Positions 16,252 through 24,086 of a stretch of DNA of 28,996 nt are shown in pieces. A program made the translations under genes and the position numbers. The notes below the pieces were generated by a model, which made no database searches, was not told where the DNA came from, and saw only the letters and a list, made by a program, of their open reading frames with translations. The stretch is from an uncultured Oscillospiraceae bacterium. Its GTDB lineage: Bacteria > Bacillota > Clostridia > Oscillospirales > Ruminococcaceae. Position 1 is the stretch's first letter, and every line of letters starts with the position of its first letter. The stretch is taken from positions 1 through 28,996 of the forward strand of contig CAUDDP010000021.1 in the NCBI GenBank assembly GCA_958448395.1, read 5' to 3'.

Positions 16252-17472
16252 TTATTCCACTACAATCTTATGGAAGACCTTCTTTCCCTTTTTGAGAATG
16301 GTTTCGTCTTGCAGCGGAATCATTGTTTTTGGGTCTGTTATCTTTTCATTGTTGACAGAAACCCCGCCCTGTTGTACCAAACGCCGTGCTTCGCCGTTGG
16401 AGGCAGAAAGGCCAGCCCGTACCATCAGTGTTAGAATACCCATGCAGCCATCCTGCAAATCCGCCGCTGGAATCGCAGTGGTCGGCATATTCTCACTGGA
16501 ACCGCCGCCGGTGAAGACTGCCTTAGCAGCAGTTTGTGCCTGTTCTGCTGCATCCTTGCCGTGTACCAGTTCCGTCAGAGAGTATGCGAGCAGTTCCTTT
16601 GCCTGATTTAGCTGCTGTCCTTCCAGGGTACGTTCCATTTCTTCAATTTGTTCGATTGGCACAAATGTCAAAAGCTTCAGGCACTTAATAACATCCTGAT
16701 CAGAAACATTTCGCCAGTACTGGTAAAACTCATAAGGTGTTGTTTTTTCTGCATCCAGCCAGACGGCACCCTTTTCGGTTTTGCCCATCTTTTTGCCTTC
16801 CGAGTTCAGCAGCAGGGTAATGGTCATCGCATATGCATCTTTACCCAACTTTCGGCGAATCAATTCTGTACCGCCCAGCATATTTGCCCACTGGTCGTCA
16901 CCGCCGAACTGCATATTACATCCGTAATCCTGAAACAGCTTGTAGAAATCGTAGCTCTGCATAATCATGTAGTTGAACTCTAAGAATGTCAGACCACGTT
17001 CCATTCTCTGTTTATAGCATTCATGTGTCAGCATCCGGTTGACACTAAAATGTGCACCGACTTCCCGCAGGACATCCACATAGTTTAGATTCAACAGCCA
17101 GTCTGCATTATTGACAACAATTGCTTTATTCTCTGAAAAGTCAATAAAGCGGCTCATCTGCTTTTTGAAGCAGTCTACATTGTGCTGAATGGTTTCCTTT
17201 GTCATCATTTTTCGCATATCGGTTTTGCCAGAGGGGTCACCAATCATAGCAGTACCGCCACCAATTAAGATAATTGGCTTGTTTCCAGCCATTTGCAGTC
17301 GCTTCATTAGGCAGAGTGCCATGAAGTGACCAACGTGCAGACTATCCGCAGTTGGGTCAAAGCCAATGTAGAAGGTTGCCTTGCCGGTATCAATTAGCTC
17401 TGCAATCTCTGCTTCGTCTGTCATTTGTGCAATCAAGCCGCGTCGTTTTAATTCTTCAAATACAGTCATCAT
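16252..17472 (-). CDS. tyrS: Tyrosyl-tRNA synthetase
   Basis: A 406-residue class I aminoacyl-tRNA synthetase that charges tRNA-Tyr. It has the HIGH-type motif (DPTADSLHVGHF), the KMSKS-type motif KMGKTEKG, the tyrosine-pocket region NYMIMQSYDFY with GGDDQW, and a C-terminal S4 domain (about residues 340-400). The gene begins with two successive ATG codons; AGGAG lies five bases before the first. A full T-box leader precedes it, so expression should rise when uncharged tRNA-Tyr accumulates. Confidence 0.97.
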   Translation of the reverse strand: MMTVFEELKRRGLIAQMTDEAEIAELIDTGKATFYIGFDPTADSLHVGHFMALCLMKRLQMAGNKPIILIGGGTAMIGDPSGKTDMRKMMTKETIQHNVDCFKKQMSRFIDFSENKAIVVNNADWLLNLNYVDVLREVGAHFSVNRMLTHECYKQRMERGLTFLEFNYMIMQSYDFYKLFQDYGCNMQFGGDDQWANMLGGTELIRRKLGKDAYAMTITLLLNSEGKKMGKTEKGAVWLDAEKTTPYEFYQYWRNVSDQDVIKCLKLLTFVPIEQIEEMERTLEGQQLNQAKELLAYSLTELVHGKDAAEQAQTAAKAVFTGGGSSENMPTTAIPAADLQDGCMGILTLMVRAGLSASNGEARRLVQQGGVSVNNEKITDPKTMIPLQDETILKKGKKVFHKIVVE

Positions 17473-17599
17473 TTTTTCTCCTTTATATTAGTCAATTTTT
17501 AGTCATTTCTTTTTCTGAAATGAACATCATCATAAATTGTAAAGGCGAGTAGGAACAGCACAGAAATCATCATATTTCTTCTTTTCCTCTCTTGTTTAC

Positions 17600-17642
17600 A
17601 AAATAAAAATCCTCAGACAGTTGCATTAGAAACTGTCTGAGG
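17600..17642 (-). terminator. T-box-controlled terminator
   Basis: CCTCAGACAGTT / seven-base loop / AACTGTCTGAGG, a perfect 12-base stem followed on the minus strand by ATTTTTATTTT. It sits between the T-box and the tyrS start. Confidence 0.93.
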
Positions 17643-17870
17643 ACGCTGTAAGACAACGTGGTACCACCTCAGTTTATCGGCTATGGTCAAAAAATAAGAT
17701 AGAAAAGCCGACCTCAAACGTGCAGTAACGGGCACACCCGAACTGTCCTACTATGATTTTGGTTCAGACAGTCAGCTCCGAGGGGTATTCACAGTGCAAC
17801 ATACCTTTTTCCACCAACCAAAGGCTCTCTTTGATGCTGTGGGACTGTTACTATTTCTCATCAACGCCAT
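17600..17870 (-). promoter_or_regulatory. Tyrosine T-box riboswitch of tyrS
   Basis: Transcribed leftward into tyrS. The T-box sequence GAGGTGGTACCACG lies at about 17655-17671; its TGGT can pair with an ACCA tRNA end. A TAC tyrosine codon in GTGAATACCCC (17785-17787) fits the specifier position. CTGAGG before the T-box and CCTCAG in the terminator arm can pair to form the antiterminator, excluding the terminator. The gene identity and specifier agree. Confidence 0.92.
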
Positions 17871-17877
17871 TTTTCTT

Positions 17878-17906
17878 ATTTTATCATAAGAAATGTGGCT
17901 TGTCAA
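17878..17906 (-). promoter_or_regulatory. Sigma-A promoter of tyrS
   Basis: TTGACA and TAAAAT with a 17-base spacer on the minus strand, just upstream of the T-box leader. With the leader and the neighbouring terminator it accounts for most of the 539-base non-coding stretch 17473-18011. Confidence 0.85.
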
Positions 17907-17946
17907 GTGCCTTTTTTACTTTTATGGAAATGTAACTTTGTGGGAT

Positions 17947-17988
17947 AAAAAAAGACCACCGTTGCATTTGCAACGGCAGCCCTTTTTA
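17947..17988 (-). terminator. Terminator of the cohesin-like/dockerin gene
   Basis: The core CCGTTGC / AAAT / GCAACGG is extended by GC and wobble pairs and followed by a run of seven T on the minus strand. Confidence 0.8.
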
Positions 17989-18011
17989 TTGTTTGAATAA
18001 TTTGTGATAGA

Positions 18012-20450
18012 TTACAACGGCAGAGTAGCGACTGCATCAGCGGTAACCGGCAATGTTTCAAAGCCGTCCCAGCCTACCAGATATGCAAGCAGTGCCTTTG
18101 CATCCAGTTCATCAATGACACCATCATGTACGCAATCTGCATTCAAGGTTGCCTGTTCACCCAGCTTTACCTTGCCTGCAACTGCTTTATTCAGGAGAAC
18201 CACATCAATGATAGTAACCTGACCATTGACATTTACGTCACCATATAGCGGAACTAATGGCTTTGTGGTAGTAGTAGTCGTGGTAGTTGTGGTGGTTGTT
18301 GTAGTTGTTGGTTTTGTTGTTGTAGTAGTAGTGGTCGTGGTAGTAGTGGTAGTAGTGGTCGTGGTAGTAGTTGTTGTCGTCGTTGTGGTAGTTGGCTTCG
18401 GTGTTGTTGTGGTGGTAGTAGTTGTGGTTGTTGTGGTTGTAGTTGGCTTCGGCGTTGTGGTGGTAGTCGTAGTAGTTGTCGTCGTTGTGGTAGTTGGCTT
18501 CGGTGTGGTGGTCGTAGTAGTTGTTGTGGTGGTAGTCGTAGTTGTAGTCGTCGTGGTAGTAGTTGTTGTTGTGGTTACCTCTGGAATTACAATACAGATG
18601 CTTCCATCAATATAATCGGCGTTAATCACACCATCATTCTTAGTAACCCAAATCAGTGCATGACCGTTATTTTCATTCATTTTTTCCGGATCAAATTCCA
18701 GTGGGAATTCATAGTAAGTACCATGTTCTGCATCTGTTTTCGGTGCGATACCATTTGCTTCTGCAATTTTCTTTACAGTTTCTGCATCTGGAATATCATA
18801 GTACAGTTCCAACGGACTCATGCCATTTTCCAGGGTGCCTTCTTTGATATAGGATGTACCGTTTGTCAGGTTTGCCCAGATCATATCCTTGTCATTAACT
18901 TTCCAAGAACCAAGGTCATTAAACGCAGCACTGGAATCCAGATCCTGATATTTCCAGCCGCTTTCTGCCATCAGAGCTGCGGTTGCCGGATTTGCATCGC
19001 TGCCAGTCTTGAATGCCAGTGATAAGCCCCAAGTCTCTGGTGCATTGTAGATTTCTGGTTTGATTGCTGTCTCATAGCTTTCGCCAGCTGTTACAAATTG
19101 TGTACCAGCCTTAATAGTTGGCTTGTTAGCTGGATCTTCCTGATCTACAATGATGCAGATACTACCATCCATGTAATTTGCACCAACCACAGAATCGTTT
19201 GCACCAGCCCAAAGCAGTGCATGGCCATTATTTTCGTTCATCTTTTCCGGATCAAATTCCAGTGGGAATTCATAATAGGTCTGAACCATACCGTCTACTG
19301 TTCTGGTTTTTGCTTCCATGCTGTATTTTTCAGCGATTGCAGTAACAGCTGCTTTATCTGGGATATCATAGTAAAGTTCAAACGGATTCATACCATCTGT
19401 CAGGACACCCTCAGCAATTTTACTGGTACCGTTTGTCAGGTTTGCCCAGATCATATCCTTATCATTAATCTTCCAAGAACCAAGGTCATTGAACTCGGCA
19501 CTGGACTCCAAGTCCTCGTAAGTCCATTGTTTCTGCAATTCTGCAGTTGCCGGATTAGCAGCAGCTCCAGTTTTAAATGCCAGAGATAAGCCCCACGTTT
19601 CAGGTGCATTGTAAATTTCTGGCTTGATTGCTGTTTCATATTGTTCGCCAGCTAATACGAACTGTTGACCAGCTCGGATTGTCGGTCCGTTTGGATCGAA
19701 TACAGTAGTAGTTGTTACCGTTGTAGTAGTTGATGTTGTAGTGGTTGTGCTGAGATTAGTTGTTGTAGTGGTAGTGCCATCTGGAAGTTTATATGGTGTT
19801 TTTACGATGACACAAACGCTGCCGGCAACATAAGTTGCATCAATAACAGAATTGTTTTCCCCTGCCCACATCAATGCATAGCCATCTTTTTCATTTTTCT
19901 TTTCCGGATCAAATTCCAGTGAGAATTCATAATAATATTTGCCGTCATCCGTTTGCTTGACTTCCATTTGATTTGTTTTTGCAATGTCATTAACGGTTGC
20001 TTCATCCGGAATGGTGTAATACAGTTCCAACGGACTCATACCGTCTGTCAGTACACCCGCAGCAATTTTACTGGTGCCGTTTGTCAGGGTTGCCCAAATC
20101 ATGCCATCTGAGTTTACCTTCCAAGAGCCCAGATCATTGAATTCAGCACTGGATTCCAGATCATCATAAGACCACTTGGACATCAGGGCTGCGGTTGCCG
20201 GATCAGCATCTGCTCCAGTCTTGAATGCCAGTGATAAACCTTCTGTAATGAAGGCACCTCCACCATAAATCTCTGGCTTGATCGCTGTCTCATAGCTTTC
20301 ACCAGCTGTTACAAACTGTGTACCGACTTTAATGGTCGGCGTTGTGCTGTCTGCTGCTGCCTTTGCCAACATAAGAGAAGAGGCAGGAATGGCAGTGACT
20401 GCCATAGCGGCAGCAGCACAAAAAGAAACTAATTTTGTTACCTTTTTCAT
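18012..20450 (-). CDS. Secreted protein with three cohesin-like modules, Thr linker and dockerin (putative adaptor scaffoldin)
   Basis: An 812-residue protein with a signal peptide (residues 1-33). Three homologous modules of about 178 residues lie at 39-216, 257-435 and 444-622. Each starts TI(K/R)(V/A)G.QFV.AGE.YETAIKPEIY, has a central MIWA.LTNGTS strand and ends in GS(V/I)C(V/I)IV. This order (an opening strand with a GE loop, a late PLELYY.IPD strand and a closing DGSI.I strand) resembles cohesin, but the assignment is my inference. A Thr linker joins modules 1 and 2; modules 2 and 3 are joined by about eight residues. A tract of about 104 residues, mostly Thr, precedes a dockerin (about 736-802) with calcium loops DVNVNGQVTIID and DCVHDGVIDELD. 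If correct, it would dock on another scaffoldin and carry three partners. AAAGGA precedes the start at 20450; the open frame upstream lacks a signal peptide. Confidence 0.75.
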   Translation of the reverse strand: MKKVTKLVSFCAAAAMAVTAIPASSLMLAKAAADSTTPTIKVGTQFVTAGESYETAIKPEIYGGGAFITEGLSLAFKTGADADPATAALMSKWSYDDLESSAEFNDLGSWKVNSDGMIWATLTNGTSKIAAGVLTDGMSPLELYYTIPDEATVNDIAKTNQMEVKQTDDGKYYYEFSLEFDPEKKNEKDGYALMWAGENNSVIDATYVAGSVCVIVKTPYKLPDGTTTTTTNLSTTTTTSTTTTVTTTTVFDPNGPTIRAGQQFVLAGEQYETAIKPEIYNAPETWGLSLAFKTGAAANPATAELQKQWTYEDLESSAEFNDLGSWKINDKDMIWANLTNGTSKIAEGVLTDGMNPFELYYDIPDKAAVTAIAEKYSMEAKTRTVDGMVQTYYEFPLEFDPEKMNENNGHALLWAGANDSVVGANYMDGSICIIVDQEDPANKPTIKAGTQFVTAGESYETAIKPEIYNAPETWGLSLAFKTGSDANPATAALMAESGWKYQDLDSSAAFNDLGSWKVNDKDMIWANLTNGTSYIKEGTLENGMSPLELYYDIPDAETVKKIAEANGIAPKTDAEHGTYYEFPLEFDPEKMNENNGHALIWVTKNDGVINADYIDGSICIVIPEVTTTTTTTTTTTTTTTTTTTTTTTTPKPTTTTTTTTTTTTTTPKPTTTTTTTTTTTTTTPKPTTTTTTTTTTTTTTTTTTTTTTTTTTKPTTTTTTTTTTTTTTTKPLVPLYGDVNVNGQVTIIDVVLLNKAVAGKVKLGEQATLNADCVHDGVIDELDAKALLAYLVGWDGFETLPVTADAVATLPL
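18264..18575 (-). repeat. Poly-threonine coding tract with PKP interruptions
   Basis: This stretch encodes residues 626-729, almost all Thr, broken by three Pro-Lys-Pro units and two Lys-Pro units. All four ACN codons are mixed, so it is a degenerate triplet repeat. It looks like an extended, probably O-glycosylated linker between the modules and the dockerin. The 51-base periodicity of Pro-Lys-Pro plus 14 Thr suggests growth by unequal recombination. Confidence 0.85.
18585..20336 (-). repeat. Three tandem cohesin-like module coding repeats
   Basis: Module 1 spans 19803-20336, module 2 19146-19682 and module 3 18585-19121. Modules 2 and 3 share IYNAPETWGLSLAFKTG and EFPLEFDPEKMNENNGHAL, while module 1 has IYGGGAFITEGLSLAFKTG, so 2 and 3 look like the most recent duplication. 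Confidence 0.9.
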
Positions 20451-20591
20451 AGCTTTTCCTTTCTGTTCATAAAAATATTTTTTGTATGTATGCACATACA
20501 GATACCATTGAGATAGGGGCAGGAGCACTTTAAAATCATGCGTTGCAGGCAAATTCCATTCTGCTCATGTAGCTATCACATTTACTCTTTT

Positions 20592-20620
20592 ATTATACAT
20601 TTTTTCCTAATGAATCTCAA
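20592..20620 (-). promoter_or_regulatory. Sigma-A promoter of the cohesin-like/dockerin gene
   Basis: TTGAGA and TATAAT with a 17-base spacer on the minus strand, 11 of 12 consensus positions. The implied leader is about 135 bases. The 307-base stretch 20451-20757 holds this promoter and the divergent one of the efflux gene. Confidence 0.75.
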
Positions 20621-20678
20621 ATAAATTTGTGTAAATTTTATGAGAAATTTTATTAAACAAATGTGACTAAAAAACAAC

Positions 20679-20707
20679 TTGACATATTTTTATTTTTCTG
20701 TTAGAAT
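20679..20707 (+). promoter_or_regulatory. Sigma-A promoter of the cation-efflux gene
   Basis: TTGACA and TAGAAT with a 17-base spacer, 50 bases upstream of the chosen start codon. No metal-responsive operator was recognised beside it. Confidence 0.85.
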
Positions 20708-20757
20708 AAAACGCACGAACTTGAACAAAAAACATGGCAGGAAAGGGCTGTTGTGAG

Positions 20758-21963
20758 ATGATTAATTTTGTTATAAAACGGTTTATTAAAAACAGTGCAG
20801 AGTTAGAAGATCCAGTTGTTCGGAAAGCATATGGCACATTAAGTAGCGTTGTAGGAATTACATGTAATATTATTTTATTTTGTATTAAATATCTTGCAGG
20901 AACACTTTCTGGTTCTATTGCGATTTTATCAGATGCATTTAACAATCTATCAGATTGTGCAAGTTGTCTGGTGACATTTTTCGGGTATAAGATGGCAGCA
21001 AAACCGGCAGATAAAGGGCATCCATTTGGGCATGGCAGAGCAGAGTATCTGACCTCTCTGCTGATTGCTATTTTAATTGTATTGATGGGGGGAGAATTGC
21101 TGCGGGATTCTGTGGAAAAACTATTTTCACCGGAACCAGTTACATTTCACTGGGCAGTGCTTTGTATTTTGTTGTTTTCGATTGCAGTGAAGCTCTGGAT
21201 GGCATTTTTTAATCGAACGCTTGGCAAACGAATCCACTCTTCTGTGATGATAGCAACAGCCAAAGACAGTTGTAGTGATGTGTTGGCGACAACTGCCACA
21301 CTTGTGGTGCTATTGGTTTCCTTATTTACAGATGTATCATTAGATGGCTGGATGGGAATTCTGGTTTCGTTGTTTATTTTGAAGACAGCATATGATATTA
21401 TTCGAGATACCGTGGATGATTTGCTTGGAAAGCCGGCAGATGCAGAATTGGTACAGCGTATTTGCAGGCTGATTCGTGCAAATGAGGAAATTCTTGGACT
21501 TCACGATCTGGTGATTCACAATTATGGACCGGGGAAAATGATTGGCAGCTGTCATGTGGAAGTATCCAGTCAATCGAATTTTGTGGCAATTCATGATAAA
21601 ATTGATCAGATCGAACATCAGATTCAAGACGAGCTACATATGAATATGACGCTCCATATGGATCCAATTGAGCTGAATAATGGGCAGGTGAATGCTTGTC
21701 GAACGCTGCTGCTGCAAGTTTTGCACCAGTTGGATCCGCATTTGCACATGCATGATTTTCGCATGGTATCAGGTGAGACGCATACCAATTTGATTTTTGA
21801 TTTGGTTGTGCCGTTTGATTGTGTATATAAAGATGATAAGCTGAAGGAAATGATAGATGCCGCTTTGAAAACGCAGCCGGTGCAGTATTATACTGTGATT
21901 ACTTTTGATCGGGAATATACGGCGATTGATTCTGAAATAGATGGGACAGCAAATGAAAAATAA
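20758..21963 (+). CDS. Cation diffusion facilitator (CDF) transporter
   Basis: A 401-residue CDF-family proton/divalent-metal antiporter. Six membrane helices lie in residues 15-215. Metal-site residues appear in helix II (LSDAFNNLSD) and helix V (DSCSDVLATT), with the conserved HPFGHGRAEYL between helices II and III. The cytoplasmic C-terminal domain holds HDLVIHNYGPG and SCHVEV, and continues about 90 residues beyond the usual end with a His-rich part (HQLDPHLHMHDF). The metal (Zn, Mn, Fe or Co) cannot be fixed from sequence. An earlier in-frame ATG at 20734 lacks a ribosome site; 20758 has AGGAAAGGG upstream and gives the family start INFVIKRFIKN. Confidence 0.9.
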   Translation: MINFVIKRFIKNSAELEDPVVRKAYGTLSSVVGITCNIILFCIKYLAGTLSGSIAILSDAFNNLSDCASCLVTFFGYKMAAKPADKGHPFGHGRAEYLTSLLIAILIVLMGGELLRDSVEKLFSPEPVTFHWAVLCILLFSIAVKLWMAFFNRTLGKRIHSSVMIATAKDSCSDVLATTATLVVLLVSLFTDVSLDGWMGILVSLFILKTAYDIIRDTVDDLLGKPADAELVQRICRLIRANEEILGLHDLVIHNYGPGKMIGSCHVEVSSQSNFVAIHDKIDQIEHQIQDELHMNMTLHMDPIELNNGQVNACRTLLLQVLHQLDPHLHMHDFRMVSGETHTNLIFDLVVPFDCVYKDDKLKEMIDAALKTQPVQYYTVITFDREYTAIDSEIDGTANEK

Positions 21964-22008
21964 AAGGGGGCTGTTGCAGCTTGCGTCGCAACAGCCCTTT
22001 TATCAGAG
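21964..22008. terminator. Bidirectional terminator between the CDF and radical SAM genes
   Basis: GGGCTGTTGC / nine-base loop / GCAACAGCCC, flanked by AAAA and TTTT. It serves both convergent genes and slightly overlaps the end of the radical SAM gene. Confidence 0.9.
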
Positions 22009-22893
22009 GGAAAGTCCCTCCAGCTGAAAGGAAGGAATATAGGATTTTCTGGCAGAGGAGAGATCTTGTGCAAAACCTTCCATTTCCAGTTCCTGTGCAA
22101 CCTTCAGAACGCTTTGATATTCCATGGTGGTAAGCCTTCGGTTTAGGTGGGGATCTGGTAGTGGGGTTTCCGGTGGAGTATACTGTCCCATCAGGCTAAC
22201 CAGTACTGTGCCATTTGGAAACCGTTCTGCAATTCGCTGCATCAATGCAATGGAAGCATGTCGTTGTCCTGGCAGGATAAGATGCCGAATTAAAACACCG
22301 CTTTTCAGAATGCCGTTTTGAAAAACAGGTTTTCCTACTTGCTGTACCATTTCCGTAATCGCTTGTTCTGTAACCGTGCAGTAATCTAATATACCACTGT
22401 ATGTTGCAGCAGTCGTATTGTCGAGATATTTCCAGTCTGGCAGATAGACATCTACAAGACCATTGAGTAGAGATAAAATTTCTTTGGATTCATAGCCACT
22501 GCTGTTCCAGACTACTGGAATATGCAGCTTTTTTTTGACTTGCTGTAAGCTTTCTGCAATCCATGGAGTATAGTGAGAACCTGTTACAAGGTCAATGGTT
22601 TCTGCACCTTCTTCTTGTAATCGCAGGATGATTTCAGAAAGCTGTGCGGTAGAGAGTGTTTTGCCGAAGTGTTCCTGACTGATTTGCCGATTTTGACAGT
22701 AGCAGCAGCGTAGGGCACAGCCGGAAAAGAAAATGGCTCCTGCACCACCTGTGCCACTGATGCAAGGTTCTTCCCAGAAGTGCAGGGCAGCCCTTGCTGC
22801 TCGCAATTCAGCCCCGCCGCCGCAAAGACCAGCTGTTTTTTTGCGATTGGCACCGCAGGCACGAGGACAAAGCGTACAATGCTGTAAATTCAT
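22003..22893 (-). CDS. PflX-like radical SAM protein
   Basis: A 296-residue radical SAM protein of the COG1313 (PflA-homologue) group. The SAM/4Fe-4S motif CxxxCxxC is at Cys59, Cys63 and Cys66 (FFSGCALRCCYCQN). An N-terminal cysteine cluster (Cys6, Cys9, Cys13, Cys24; CPRACGANR...GLC) probably binds a further metal site. Residues such as NSSGYESKEIL and HLILPGQ match the family. Substrate is unknown; relatives activate glycyl radical enzymes, but none is encoded here. Its ATG lies one base after the nspC stop (TAACATG), so the two are translated together. Confidence 0.85.
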   Translation of the reverse strand: MNLQHCTLCPRACGANRKKTAGLCGGGAELRAARAALHFWEEPCISGTGGAGAIFFSGCALRCCYCQNRQISQEHFGKTLSTAQLSEIILRLQEEGAETIDLVTGSHYTPWIAESLQQVKKKLHIPVVWNSSGYESKEILSLLNGLVDVYLPDWKYLDNTTAATYSGILDYCTVTEQAITEMVQQVGKPVFQNGILKSGVLIRHLILPGQRHASIALMQRIAERFPNGTVLVSLMGQYTPPETPLPDPHLNRRLTTMEYQSVLKVAQELEMEGFAQDLSSARKSYIPSFQLEGLSL

Positions 22894-22894
22894 G

Positions 22895-24037
22895 TTAAGA
22901 AAGCCTGCCTTTAAAATCCTGATAGGAGAATGTTTTTATAACAGAAAAAGAACCATCTTCCTGTCGCAGCACCAAATCCGGCAGTGGCATCCCGTTAAAG
23001 GTATTGTTTTTCACCATTGTGTAAATTGCCATGTCGCAGAAAATGAGCTGTTCGCCTGCTTGTAGTGGATGATCAAAGCTATAGTCTCCGATCACATCTC
23101 CTGCTAAGCAAGTGTTTCCAGCAAGCCGATAGGTATAGGCTTTTTCGTTTGGAAGACCTGCACCGATAATTTGTGGTCGATAGGGCATTTCCAGTACATC
23201 AGGCATATGACAGGCGGCAGAGGCGTCCAGCAAAGCAATCTCCATGCCGTTCTGTACAAAGTCCAGTACTGTTGCTACCAGATAGCCGGCATTGAGTGCA
23301 ATGGCTTCTCCCGGTTCTAAGTAGACCTGTACGCCGTAGCGGTCTTGTATGCTGCGGATACAGCGAAGTAAACACGGCAAGTCATAGTCTGGGCGGGTAA
23401 TATGATGACCGCCGCCGAAATTGACCCATTTGCAGCGTTTTAAATAGGCATCAAATTTTTCTGTTACATGGGAAAGGGTACGTTCCAATACAGGTGCATC
23501 CTGTTCGCACATGGTGTGGAAGTGAATGCCGTCCAGTCCATCGAAGGCTTCTTCTGAAAATTGGGCAATGGTTGTCCCCATTCGGGAACCGGGAATGCAG
23601 GGGTTGTAGAGATCTGTTTCTACTTCGGCATATTCCGGATTGATACGGATGCCGCAGGAAATCGGTCGACCACAGTTTTTTACCGTATCTCGATGTATCT
23701 GCCATTGATGAAACGAATTGAACACGATATGATCGCTGACAGCACAGATTTCTGGCATGTCAGCAACCGGATAGGCAGGGGAGAAAATATGCACCTCTCC
23801 GCCCATTTCCTCTCTGCCAAGTTTTGCTTCATACAAACCGCTGGCAGTGGTGCCAGCAAGGTAGGGTTTCAGCAGGGGATAAACGGAAAACATGGAGAAA
23901 GCTTTTTGTGCCAGCAGGATTTTACAGCCGGTTTCCTCCTGTACATATTTTAAAATTTCGCCGTTTTGTTTCAGGGCAGCAACGTCTGTGACATAGCAGG
24001 GGGTATGCAGGGTATCTGTGGAAAATGGGATATTCAT
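22895..24037 (-). CDS. nspC: Carboxynorspermidine/carboxyspermidine decarboxylase
   Basis: A 380-residue PLP enzyme of the alanine-racemase fold (group III decarboxylase). The PLP lysine is Lys45 in KILLAQKAFSMF. Other signatures are TASGLYEAKLG, FHTMCEQ, WVNFGGGHHITRPDYD, the phosphate-binding YLEPGEA and the cysteine loop CLAGDVIGDY. It performs the last step of the carboxyspermidine route to spermidine. The usual partner, carboxy(nor)spermidine dehydrogenase, is not in the window. AGGAG lies eight bases before the ATG; the upstream open frame overlaps the preceding gene out of frame and is not used. Confidence 0.93.
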   Translation of the reverse strand: MNIPFSTDTLHTPCYVTDVAALKQNGEILKYVQEETGCKILLAQKAFSMFSVYPLLKPYLAGTTASGLYEAKLGREEMGGEVHIFSPAYPVADMPEICAVSDHIVFNSFHQWQIHRDTVKNCGRPISCGIRINPEYAEVETDLYNPCIPGSRMGTTIAQFSEEAFDGLDGIHFHTMCEQDAPVLERTLSHVTEKFDAYLKRCKWVNFGGGHHITRPDYDLPCLLRCIRSIQDRYGVQVYLEPGEAIALNAGYLVATVLDFVQNGMEIALLDASAACHMPDVLEMPYRPQIIGAGLPNEKAYTYRLAGNTCLAGDVIGDYSFDHPLQAGEQLIFCDMAIYTMVKNNTFNGMPLPDLVLRQEDGSFSVIKTFSYQDFKGRLS

Positions 24038-24086
24038 GCACAATGCTCCTTTTCTGATTGTGATTGCAATAGAAATTGTTGTTTTG

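Noticed and set aside
17600..17906. Possible small ORF or CRISPR-like repeat in the tyrS upstream region
   Set aside because: The structure is fully explained by a T-box leader: T-box motif, TAC specifier, 12-base terminator and upstream promoter. No regular repeat-spacer pattern exists.
18226..18615. Plus-strand open frame of 129 codons, almost all valine
   Set aside because: It is the complement of the poly-Thr coding tract, with no ribosome site and no plausible protein composition.
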